From contig CAJQUW010011280.1 of the NCBI GenBank assembly GCA_907163375.1, forward strand, positions 124,001 to 188,000: a stretch of DNA of 64,000 nt, written 5' to 3'. The position numbers were made by a program, and so were the translations under genes. How positions within the stretch are numbered: position 1 is the stretch's first letter; the number at the start of each line of letters is the position of its first letter. Below the pieces are notes generated by a model. It had not been told where the DNA came from. It saw only the letters and a program-made list of their open reading frames with translations, and did not search any database. This document shows positions 1 to 12,500 of this stretch, piece by piece. The DNA comes from Prostheceraeus crozeri. Its lineage: Eukaryota; Platyhelminthes; Polycladida; Euryleptidae.

Positions 1-449
1 AACCGAAATGAGAAACAAATGAAAACAGTAGAACACAGGTTCATCATTCAACTGATGGCAGATTGGCCTCACGAAATAGACAAGCAGTATGTTTTATAAT
101 GATCTTTACTGGTTGAGCCCAAATCTCCTTTTCATCTTCACCTACTGTTTAGTAGGGGTGCGCTATTTTATGATTTTCTCGAGTGGCAACTATGGTCTCA
201 CAGTAAATATCAATTTAGGTGATTAATTCGAATGCATCTATTTTAAATGTGCTTTATCATAATTCTGAAATTCATCAACCGATCATTCCATTGTACATCG
301 ATATGTGCAGTACATGCACATGCAATGTGAAATATTTGCTCCAAGCGGCAAACGTAAAATTGATTCAGCTATCTTGATTTCGTAATTATTTTATGCTGTT
401 CATGCACTTGTTCTAATCATATGTTTCATGCATTATTCTCATGTTTCAG
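1..449. other. WTAP 5' intron or upstream sequence, no feature seen
   Basis: This is AT-rich sequence before the first recognised WTAP exon. No start exon could be supported here. Confidence 0.5.
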
Positions 450-505
450 GTTTTGTTGAATGCCGATGAAATAAACAGCATTTCAAAGGAAGAAATGGTC
501 ATAAA
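450..505 (+). CDS. WTAP: WTAP exon encoding the N-terminal segment (first in window)
   Basis: The acceptor CAG ends at 449 and the donor GTAAGC starts at 506. The frame reads VLLNADEINSISKEEMVIK, matching the human N-terminal segment before the conserved RWK. It ends in phase 2, and the split codon is completed by the g at 4983. Confidence 0.85.
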
Positions 506-3500
506 GTAAGCTTTGGCATTTTATCAAGACTCTATAATGTTTGCGATTGTAAAAACAAGTTCTTCTGCTCCCTAGAGTTTTATTGCAGGGAAAATTGAAA
601 GAAAAAGGAAAAGGATTATGTCTAGCTTATGGAGCTACTTGTCAGACAAAGTTCGAAGAATGTGGATGTATATGTGTAGGGGAAATATCTAGAAGTGAAT
701 GAGAGTAATAGAACACAAATATCAACTGCAACATGAAAGTATAAAACAAGAATTTCACTAGGATACAAAAGGGATATCTAACTCAGACGCATTAAGATGA
801 ATCGGAGAGGCTGTTCAAATCAACATGCTAGGATACATGCAAATCAACAATTATTCCCAAGTCTGTGTACTCTGCACTGCGCATACGATTCTTCCGGCAT
901 CTGATGGAACTCCGGCTGGGCCCCTTGAAGGCTGTTAATATGAACTCTGATAGGCCCCAGGTGAATCACATGATTTATCTGTGTGCGACTGCATGCAAAA
1001 GTTGTGATATCTCCTTTTTCCTCTTAAATAGTTTTTGAAAAGTATGTTTTTATAAGTCGGCAAAAAATGCTCTTAAATGAAATCCAAAAAATATGGGCGG
1101 GCACGAATAATGCCGTGAAGCAAAACTTCCTCTGGAACTGCAGTGATTTGCAACATTTAACGCGTGCACTATGGAAAACAAAACAAAGAAATTAGCAGAT
1201 TATCTCTCAATACAAATGCGAAATACCTTAGCAATAGCTCATACATCTATTGCATGAGGGTTCCTAGTGATTTTAAGCCGCTGGATTTCAATTAAGCTTG
1301 ATTTTTGAGGACTAAGCAAAAACTAGAGTGCGAACTAAGGACCATGGAGACAACTTTAAAAAGGACAATCGCTCTCTCACAATGCAATTTATTAAATATG
1401 TTGAGAATGCCAAGCTCTATATATTGCAATTACATTCAGTTTTACTAAGGACTAAATGAATTTTTATATTTTGTCTGCATTTAGTATTCCCAGAATATTT
1501 TATAAACAATGAGCAGCCAAGGGATTGAACTTTTTTCAACACTACAATGTATTCAGCCAAAATGCAGAAAAACTTAATACTCAGTTGTTTTGCATAAAAT
1601 TTGCACAATTCTAGAGTAAGATAAATTACATACATGAAGTGTAGCAAGTACTGTATTTTACAAGAACACATAAAAAACAGGGATGTTAAAAAACCTTTTT
1701 TCACCAAAATAATGACATGATTTACACTTTTCGTGTTTTGATTTCATTTGCATTAATTTCAAAAATGACACTTTTCGAGCACCCAGCGCATCATTTCGTT
1801 TAGAACCGCAAAATTGTCAATGATTGGACTTCTAAATATATATCTAGAAGTCTATTTTGTCACTCAGTGTTGCTTAGCAATCTTCCAAAATATATAAAAT
1901 CAACGTGTCAAATCAACCATGAAAGTAATTTGAGGCATTGAATGGTGAGAACTAATTCGCGCACAAAGGTTCACACGAGTTAGGATCTTCGGTTAAGATC
2001 TCCTGTTTTCAGGATTTCTCCTATTTTTTCGGAATTTGTGGAATTCTCCGTACTTCATTGGTGCCGAGTGAGAGATGTATACGTGTTTTGGGGCATGCAC
2101 TACTGACGAAGCCCTTAGAAGTTGGCGAATTTACTGGTGCCTACAAATATCAGCACAATTTTGGTCATGCAGTCTCTATATTGGGATAATTTGGCACAGC
2201 AAGATGCGTTTCAGTCATCTAATGGTCGACGCTTTCTTTAACCGACTCCTATTTTTTTCGAAATTTATTAAATTTACCGTACTTCTTTGGTGCCAAGTGG
2301 TGCCCGATCCCAAACCATTAGGGGAATGCATTTCACCAATTTATTCTATCTGAGCGCAGTAAGAGACTTGCATTGATCATTAGATGGTCGACATTTCCTT
2401 TTCCCTTGAAATCTTAATAATTTTATTATTCACCTCACTAAGAGGAAACAAAAGAACGTGAAGGAAATGTTCAAAAACAAACAAATTATTCGAGAATTTG
2501 GCCCATTTTGCACTACTAAGTTTATCCTCCAATTGTTGCTTGCTGTGAGGCCTGAAATGATATTCTGCGCTCCCTGGTTTTGCGTGTCTACATCCTACTG
2601 AATAGCATTATGAAAGTAGTGGCTAGTTGTGAGTTTCTCTGTAGATGTCTCGTGTAGAGGTGTATGATGTCGGCCTAATTCAGGTTTGTTCGATTATTTT
2701 TGTTAGTCATTTAAGTTCCACTGAAGATGTCAGACGTGGTCATGGTTCGATGCAATATTTTGAATTAGACTTATCCGTAAAATAATTTATAATGAAGTAT
2801 ACAAAAGATTAAATTGCTTTTAGATAATACACCAATATATTGCTGTGTTTAAAACACGTATTCTATTCGTCTATTCAAATGCATGGGCTTATTTGGACTT
2901 CACATGTTTATTCTTGTTCTTTGAAATTAGTCTTCAGATTACTTAGCCATCTCTGGGACATTCCCGTATTTCACACGCTAGTGGCTTGAATTGTTTTGAT
3001 GCTGTTCGTTGTATATTTAGCGTGTTAGACAGAGTGGGCCAGAAGTAGCCGTCGAGCATGTTTCCTTATAGTGTAAGGTATTGTTCACTGCATTGATGCT
3101 TATAATACATTAGCCATGTGGCCAGATGTATTCTGAATTATCATGTTGTTCAAATTCAATTTGGCTGAAATAGTGACCACACATTGATATTCAATGACAT
3201 TCTTTTTCCAAACTGCAACAATTACTTCGAAATATCACATGAACGGGCATAATTTAAATTAATTCGAAATAATTGAAAACTGACTAATGAATTAATTAAA
3301 TCAATAAGATCGAAAATCAACACGTCTCTTAACCAATGAAATACTCATTTTGCGAACGTAATCATAAATTTGCCTCAGCAGAAACCGTGGCATTAGTTGT
3401 GCTGAAGAAGTAAGAGAATTGATTTTCTATCTGACATGTTTCACTGTAAGACTGAGGTCCTATTGATTTTGATTTAATAAATTGTGAATTAAAAGATAAT

Positions 3501-6500
3501 CATCATCTGTTAGCAGTCAGCACTGTTATCACCAACCAGTTATTGCTCATAAATAGCCAACTCCGTGCTAAGCAAAATCAATAATAAATTTGTATACGCA
3601 GTTGTCACCTTATAATGCAGCTGCTTAATTAGAGGTGCGATAACATTTTTCCGCAACACAATCCCCCAGCGATACATCTGCATGGCATACAAAAAAATAG
3701 TGTTAGGGTTTTATCTTGAGAGGGACTGACTCAGTTAAAATTCACCAATATTGCTTAGCTGCTTGCTATCTTCGCAGTTGCTAGTTTCTGTTTGCTAACA
3801 CGGTTGTACTTCGAAACTGGATCTTTTAGAACAGCGACGTTGTAGATAGGCTTTGGCTACATTAAGCATTGTTATGTCACAACTATACGTACAACTTCAC
3901 TGAACTTCCTTAAAAACATAATTAATATTCAGAAATTACTAAGAATATGATAGATGAATTATTCTAGCTTTACTTATAATTCGTTTCACTAAAGTCCGTG
4001 GTTATTATAGTTGAGATCAGAATTGATGCCATGCATCCAATAGCAGTGGCTGTGTGCGATCTCTGAAGAACCATGAGAAAAATCTGGTGCGGCCGAGTTC
4101 AACCCGGGTTCTCCCGCGTGAAACAGGTTAAACCATCCGCCCCGATAGAGATAGTGACCAGGCGGGGTTTGATCAACCTTGGACAAATAACACCATGTGA
4201 TTTCAAAAAGAATCCTCAACACAACTTGGCATTAAGGGTAGTCAGACAGAGCTTGGATCTACAGATCCCACGAAGATGGATTGACAGAGAGCGTTTTCAC
4301 CGAAGGCCTGATTTGACAAATATGGACTATTCCATTGGAGAATCATAGGAGATATGTATCAGCGTGACATTCGAAAAGTGAATCACGGGGAATGTTGCTG
4401 AAGCCTTCTTAAATTTTAAGGGGTCATCATGTGTCAGGATAATGAAATTTCATTGGAGACTCCGTGCTTGTGCTTCCATGAGTGACGAATTTGAGAATGA
4501 AAAATGAATTTATGTCTCTTCTTATTAGAATAAATTTCTTAATTGAGGACATTTTAAGTTTCTATTTTGTTTCAAAAGAGTGATCCTAATGTTGCTACTT
4601 GAACCTATTGGCAAGTTCATCATGTATAAAAATAGCATATAGCTAAGAGATAATTTGGAAAACCTTAGAATATGTAAGTATACCTAACTATTCTAGCCTA
4701 GCTCAATTTCGACAACATGATAGAAATATGCACTCAGTATTCAACTGGTCATATAACTTATGGATTATAAAGTATCATTACAGTGAATAATATCTTAGAT
4801 TATGAGGAAACACATTCGACGGTTACTTCTGGTCACCCAGTACAACGATGCGCCGAAGCTACTGGTTCAAAAAACCGTGTGTGTATGATAATTGCAAAAT
4901 TATTCTCCTTTTTCTCGACAAATAACTCCGAAAGTGACTCCAGAAAGTGAAAGTGAAGATAACTGATACTCAATGTTTGCAGGTGGAAGTGCCAGGAGGA
5001 TTATATCGAATACTTAGAAGATAAATTGGATTCGTCCTCAAGTCTGAGTAAGTGTGAGAAAAAATTCAACATCCTACACTAACTAGGTTTATCAGTGGTT
5101 TGTTTTCGGAATCAAGACTGTCGCTTGGTGACTATTGGTAAAACAATTTGGGATTAGTAATTGTACATTTTTATTGATTGTCCGGTTTTCTTTCTAAAAT
5201 TGGTTTCGAATATTTTTTGATCTGTGAAATAAGTACTCACTTGAACAAGGAATTCACAAAAGTAATCATGAATTCAATGGCAAAGAATATGTCATTTAAG
5301 CCAAATATATATGTTGTAAATTTGAGCAAAATCTGAAGATGTAAAAGAACCGACGGTTTCTGATTTTTCCGATCGGTTCCGGTTTTTTTTTGAAAAACCG
5401 CGGTTTTGGCTCAGTTTTCCGTTTACCGCCGGTAATGATAGCATTAGCAGCTCCTGGCTTTTCAGTCTAGTATTTCCTAGTGTTCCCCTTCGTGATGATT
5501 TTTTAATCCTTAATTGTTTTCTTAAAGCATACCTTGATAACGGTGATCGCGTAGATCACTGAAATGCATCTGTTTTTATAAAAAAGTAATAAATTCTGAT
5601 ATCTTTTCTACGTAGTCTTCTTAAAAAAGCACGTCTCAGCATTGTCAAATGCCTCCGTCCCGCATTTGCTCTTCGTTCTAGCCCTAAGTTGGGCATCCCA
5701 TCTGCTGTTGGGTGCACTATGTTAACACGTTAGTGAACAGTAGAATGTTTGCCTTAAGATATGCTAAATGATGTAGCACTAAAATGTGAGCGACATAACG
5801 CAGTGAATCTTTTATCATTGTAGAAAATGAAAGCACTCAAATTAAACTAATCGAAGAAAAAATGCGGAAGCAAGTGACGGAATCTAGTCGAAAGGAAAAC
5901 ATGCTTCTTTTGCGTTTAACTCAAAAGGAAGCAGAAAATCATGAGCTTGGAGTAAGTGTGATTTTTTCATTATTAATTTCGAAATTGACATATACATGTA
6001 ATTGATGATTTAATGCTTATATTTTTAATTAGCAATATGATATCGTGCAATCTGTGGAAGTAAACTAGAAATGTAAATCGATGTGTTATACTACAAGAAT
6101 GTACAAATATTGAGCAGTTAGATAAAGTATCTAACTAAATAGAAGGACTGGTTTCAAGAATGAAGCACTATTTCACCCTTATGAAATTTATTCACTTCAT
6201 TTTGCTTAAAAATGTAGTTTGGTCTCATTTTCAACCTTGTCTCAATGGCTTCTTCATTGCATGAGTTGTCAATTTTGCTACCCTTGACGCTCTTCTGATG
6301 CCTCAATTAACCGCAATCATCAACTTTAGGAGACGAGATGACGTCACATCTGCCAATGATCTGATTCGCCACTGGTAGCATGCTTCGCGACGAATCAGCC
6401 ATTGCATAAGAGGATTAACGCGCAGGAAGAAAATCAACAGGAAGCAATGAACATCAATTGACAGGAATTCCCTGTTAATGTTCTCTGAACACATACAAAA

Positions 6501-9500
6501 TCTCCAAAATAGCACAATGCTGCGCATGCAAGCACAAGGTACCAGCAATACTAAGGACACTGCCTTCTGCAGCTTTCCGAAAGACAAAAGACTGAAAAAA
6601 ATTGATGTGTAATGGAGTTCATATTAAACTGACGAGGCATGTTCTGGACATTTCAAAGAAATGGATACAATAAAAGATCTAAGATGTGATATTGAAGGAA
6701 TATTGCAAAATCAGGCAGCCTTTATTCCACTTGAGTAAGGATACTGCACCATGCTTGAAAATGGGACGCAAACTTAATGCTACAATTTTCTCTCGCAAAA
6801 AGACGAATCTTCTAGAAAAACTGAATGAAAATCGGACCAAATTAGAAATGGAGCCATTAAATGATTCTCGAATCTAATTTGAGATTTCTTTTCCGATGAA
6901 ATGGATGTGGATTTTGACAGTTTCTATGTGATGAAAGACTCATCAGAATGTGAAGAGAGCCGAGCTGCTATAGCTCGTCTAGCCTGACGTCTGATTTTGA
7001 TGATAATGAAATGGATTTTGTGTTGAATTACAGTACCAGCATATTTCTTGTAGTTATCGTATAATTCTGGTGCCTATAGTAAATGTAGCAAATGCACATG
7101 TTATAATCTGATAGCTAATGAACAGCGAACACTCAGTTGCTGAATTTTGCTTCTCGTAGGCGTGAATGTGTTGCATCGTGATCAGTTACATGTACGAGTA
7201 TTTCATTTTTTATCTTTCGATATGTCTCATTCAAGAATAATCTAGCTGCCTTACGTCCATTCTGAGATTTCTTTGCTCACATACTACACTGCTCCTCTAT
7301 CAGCCAACCGCAGCGAACCTCCTGTCTAGTCTACGGTGTTCTGCTTCTCAGCGGGTGTGAATTAGCTTTGACGTCATCATGAATCTTTGACATGAATTTG
7401 CAAACAAACGAACAGATAAATGGGAAAGAGACATGAAGTCGTCGTGGTGATTCAATACTATAAATATTTAGAGATAAAAGTCGTTTCTGAAATTGACCGA
7501 ACTACACCTTTAAATAATTGATGACAACATGATATATCCTGTTATCAAGTTCAATAGCTCTACAAAAAGAGAGCACTTAGTCATTTTTTGTAATTTCATA
7601 GTCTGAAACAAAACTGGGTTTCTAGGTGGGTATATGTTCTATTATTCATTTAAAAAACTGCATCGTTCCAAAAGTCCCAAATGCATTGGACGATTTTAGA
7701 AAAACGATCTTTATTCCTCTTAACTAGAGTGTTGATGAAGGAATGGGAGTAGGAATTCAGTCCCATGGGAAATGGGATGCTCAGATTCATTTTCAAATGG
7801 GATAGTCATGGGAAAAGCATTCGACATCAAAGCTTGGTCACTTCTCAATATTTCTGTGCATTCGCTTGTAGGTGAAGGGCGACGATGGCAGTCTAGTCGG
7901 TAGACGAATTCGCTCATGTACACACAAGCGCTCCTTTTTTTAAGTGATAAGTCATCATTCTCGCTGATGACGAAGCGTCATTGCTATCCACATAATTTGG
8001 TTGTTCAAACGTGACAGTCTACCAGAAGTTCAAGTTAATAAGAAATTAGGGGTGCACCGGATTTTCAGCATCTGAAATGCTGGTATTTTACCTGTTGCCG
8101 TTACTTACCGCTCTTCTAAGGAGCTCTGAATAATATATATGTTGTTTTCTTATTTATGGTTTTTATTTATTTCCAGTGTATGGTATAAAGTACTTCATGC
8201 GATGTTACATCAATGCACATGTAGGCTATATAGAATGGATGTGTTATTGTCATATGAAGGATACATCTAATTTATCATTCATCTGGTGACCACAGCCCGG
8301 TTTTTTTTACCGAGCGGCATTAAGTTCTGAAAGGCCAGTTGTACAAGGAAATGACTGAACTGATTTATAAGTCAACAAGCTAAGCGTCAGAGTGTCGCCT
8401 ATGATTGCGACTATACTTAAGCACTAGGACGCAAATAGAAGCAGACACAGGCGAGGCACAAGAACAAGCTTTGGTGGTTAATGAACGTCGTACTCAGAAG
8501 AGGTGTTTTCTCTTCACTGGTGAAGCCGAGCAGTGGCGTGACGTAATTGGCTAAAGCAACTGACTTGTGATTACCTCACAAATTCTTCAATTTTTTACTT
8601 CATTTCCTCAAATATAGACAAAACTAAGGTGAATTCCTCAAATTTGAAACTGTTCAGTCTGAAATTGATTTTTTACTGATTTGGCGATTTTGTAAGCTTC
8701 CTCTTTAAGAAGTTAATAAACAATCTTCAATGGTAGTCGTCTCCGCGATATCTCTCATTCGCGATATGACTGTATGATTCGTGATTTCAGTGTATTAGTA
8801 GCTGCATATACATCAATGAAGGTCAGTGTGCATTTATTCTCATTTTCGCAAAATTCTCTCATGTATCCCTTCCAAGGTTGGCAAATGCGAAATTGAAATT
8901 CTTCAAGATGAATGAGACATTTAAACGCGTGAGAGACCAATGTCGGAAGAGTATCTGAGGTTATGAAGGACATACATGTTTATTGATCACAGGCTTCAAG
9001 TTTTTAGTCCTTTACCGGTGCAGCACGTTTTTCCTTTCTCTGCAAGCTAACTAAGGCTTTCATGATTCTCGGTCATTGTATTGCTGATCATGAAAGAAGT
9101 GTCATCTAGAATGAGCAATTAATCACTGATAGATCTTCATTATCACAATCGACAATAAGGGAACATAGAGCATAATTTTCATTTTAAAGCAGCTTATTTT
9201 GCAAGAAGATTGCTTGACCTAGCGGTCATTTGGTGCAGAGGTTGAGCCCCAAAAGTGTCATCGGAAGTCGGCAGGTATGGCATCCGGACTAAAAGTGCCA
9301 CAACACTACAGAAAAGTCTGACTGTCAGCACCGTCCAAGCGCCAGGATGGGGAGTAGCGACGTTAAAGTTTCATACATTGATGCAAGATATATCTAGAGG
9401 GGCATTTGCAAGAAGATTGATACAATGCATCATATTGTAAGGCCTTCTATGTCCAGAGGTTAATAAGTTAGACGAAGCAGGTAATTATTTTCCTGGATAG

Positions 9501-12500
9501 AAATTATCAACCTGCTGGAGACTTATATGAGAATAGTCATGTACATGTATTATAACCACAGAGATAAATTGCTCTGTCTGCGTTGGTTGGTCTAGAGATG
9601 ACATTTTTAATACTGATGGTCACGTCAAGTACTAGTCCCGAGGGGCAGAAAGATCAATCTTCCATTGAACGTAATGCAAATTCAAGACAATTCTGACGAA
9701 CTAAATCATTGACACCACAGCGACAGACGAATCCATCTCGGTGATTGTAACAGAAAATGCATAGATTCCTTCTGTCATTATAATAACCTCGAACCTTCGG
9801 CTGTCGTTCATAGTAGCAAATAATGATCTCAAATCTACGCATTATCTATTACTCAAGATGCTCGTATATCTACGTGTATTTCTATAAGGGGATAAAGAGC
9901 GGCCACTGACGCGTTGAAGTTTAGAGGTGGTGATCTTGTGTCGGTTCTAACCACAAAGCCACTTATACATGCTTTCCGAGAGATATCTAAATACTGCAGA
10001 GCGGCTCTTCGTGATGAGTAAAGAAGGAAAATGAATACGGTGCAAAAGAAGAGAAGTCTAGAGGTCAATGCTAGACCGATTTATCAGTTCTAGAGAAGAA
10101 ACGTGGATCAGTATGTGCTCAAATTCAGTCGGCAACAAGACGCTACTGGAAGCTAGCTGGAGATAGTCAATGGCAGTGAATGAAAACGATACGGCAGAAA
10201 TATCTGTTCCGTCCGCTCTCTTTGAGATTATGACAAATCTATTGAAATACCTTCAGCCCAAATGTGCAGCTCATGAGAAGGTTATGAATAATCAAAGAAA
10301 CGTTTTCCTTGCCTTAGAATATTAACTGCTTTTTGGTTGTATAGTAGATTGTTAATTCTTCACAATTTATTTTCGATTAAATGGTGCTGTTATGTCTTTA
10401 ACGACAGTTTACGTCTGCACGAATGAAAATAAGGAAAAGTGTGTTTTTGAAGATGCTCTACTGAAATGCATTTGATTCAATTAACTTGGTAGACAAATCT
10501 GGTGATATTGTTTCTTTAAAAATCTAAACTACCGGTGCCAATTACTGGTGCCCAAAGCCATCCGAGTTCTTTGAAATAAGGCAATTAAAAGTTGATTAAA
10601 TTGAGAAGTGATCATCAGCGTTACATTTCTGAATAAACACGCTAATTGTGGGTTAATAGAATTTTTTTTGAATTTCTTCATGAGACCAAATCTCATTATG
10701 CTAAGGGTGAAATACATATCTTCAATCAAGTTTCGATTCAGTGGTGTGTATAAACAATGGACTTAATAAAGATGATTCGTTACTTCGTCTGCTTCTTTTG
10801 GGTTTATCTCTGTTTTACCTCATATGTCTGAAAGTTCCTGAGACAAAATTCATGCAAAATTTCAAAGTATCCATTGGAAATTTCTTATTACGATCCCCTT
10901 ATATTCCTCAAATTTTTCCAAAAAATCCTCAAATTTATTCATATGTTAGTTGCAGGACTGCAATAGTAACTTTCACCTTCCTCAAGGAGATACGTTGCCT
11001 GTGGCCACGCTCATTTCATCTAAATATGACTGAAGGATGCGCATTTACTAGTGTTGTTGGATAAATGTCAGAATATCGAATGTGATGCTATCGTAGTTAT
11101 TTACCTGCATTCATTTAACATGTTTTGAAGATGGTTTTTATTTTCAGACTCAAATTCAAGAATTAAAGGATAATCGGACGTCAGCGAATCAGCAACTTCG
11201 AATGATGTTATTGGATCCTGCCGTTAATGTGATGTTTGAAAGAATGAAAAAGGAATTGCAGGATTGCAAGAAGAAACTCGAACAGACTCAGAACGATTTA
11301 TCAGCTTGGAAATTCACTCCAGATAGGTAGCTATGGTGAACTGATGACATACTTTGCCATATACATTTTTCTTCTTCATGAATCTTCTAGTATTTTATGA
11401 AAGTAACTCTCAGTTGACAAAGAAACCAAATGACTACGCCAATGAGGAATGGACAGTCTCTTTTACACGAAGTTCTAACTTTGGATGTTGATAAAACGAT
11501 GTTCAATTCAACATTGCGTTTCGAAACATCGTTTTTTGATTTGTGCTGTTGACAATTAAAATAACTCAAATTGACACACCTTCCTTTAGATTTTGAACGT
11601 ATGCTGTAGTACTGTGAACTATACTCCTTGAGTTGTCTCAGATTCATTCAGTGATGCACATTAACGATGATCAAGGGTGTTTGAGAGTTATCGGTGCTGT
11701 GCTTTTTATATATTCAAGTTCTTACTCTCTGTGACTCAGTATTAAATTCAATTTTCCCAACTTTGCTCAAATCATATCTTCCTTTAACGTTTTATAAACT
11801 AACTGGACAACGGATTGTTAGAAATGTTTTGGATAAAGACCATTCTTATAATCGAACCAAGTTTCCGGTGACAGACCTTTTTCTACCTCTAGATTTTCGA
11901 ACTTTTTCATTCCGATATGAACTTCTTACGTTGTTGAAAATGTGTTATTTTTTGTTACGGTTTTCAATTTATATAATTTAAAGTTTTAATCGAGGTTTGT
12001 ATCTCTTTATTGGTGAAACTGCATTTTATCGTGCTCTGTTTCAATATACCGATTTAAAGAAGCCTGTTTGATTGCGAATTCACAGTGTATGTAAAATCAA
12101 AGAATTTTGGCTATGATTCGTAAAAAAATCAGTTGAATATCCAAGTCTTTTATGAAATCCTTTATGTTATTGATACTTGTACGGGGAATTAATAATAAAA
12201 TCTTTTGAAATTATAATTCACAATTATAGATCGAATTTTTCTATTATTAGCATCTAAGGTATCGGTGACATCTTTTGCCATGTGATTGTACATTGTGTCC
12301 AGAAATTATGGATTCATGTGGAAGCATCGTTTTCATTACGTTGATCACCTTAACCCTTAACAGGCCAAAATCAAAGCCAAATTACTTAGTCCAAGGTAAA
12401 TTTTAGTCGTTTTAATGATGGAAGCATTGTGCCATATTGATCTTTCCTACATCCTGACATACAACACGTTTTAGAAGCTTCAGTTTCAGAAGTTTGCAAT

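Larger units (their letters stand above)
5952..11147 (+). other. WTAP intron (5.2 kb)
   Basis: It contains the Kolobok-like element 6210-7509 and a dispersed repeat copy at about 9225-9370. The rest is unassigned AT-rich sequence. Confidence 0.85.

Noticed and set aside
4073..4348. 91-codon plus-strand frame
   Set aside because: No recognisable domain, no splice context, and an overlapping frame on the other strand of equal quality.
5350..5440. CGGTTTTT/AAAAACCG-rich patch as a transposon
   Set aside because: Some inverted symmetry, but neither ends nor target duplication can be defined.
6303..6587. 94-codon minus-strand frame
   Set aside because: It is antisense to the THAP remnant of the Kolobok-like element and absent from copy B.
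8049..8330. AGGGGTGCACCGGAT as a possible hAT left end
   Set aside because: No matching right terminus or 8-bp duplication could be found.
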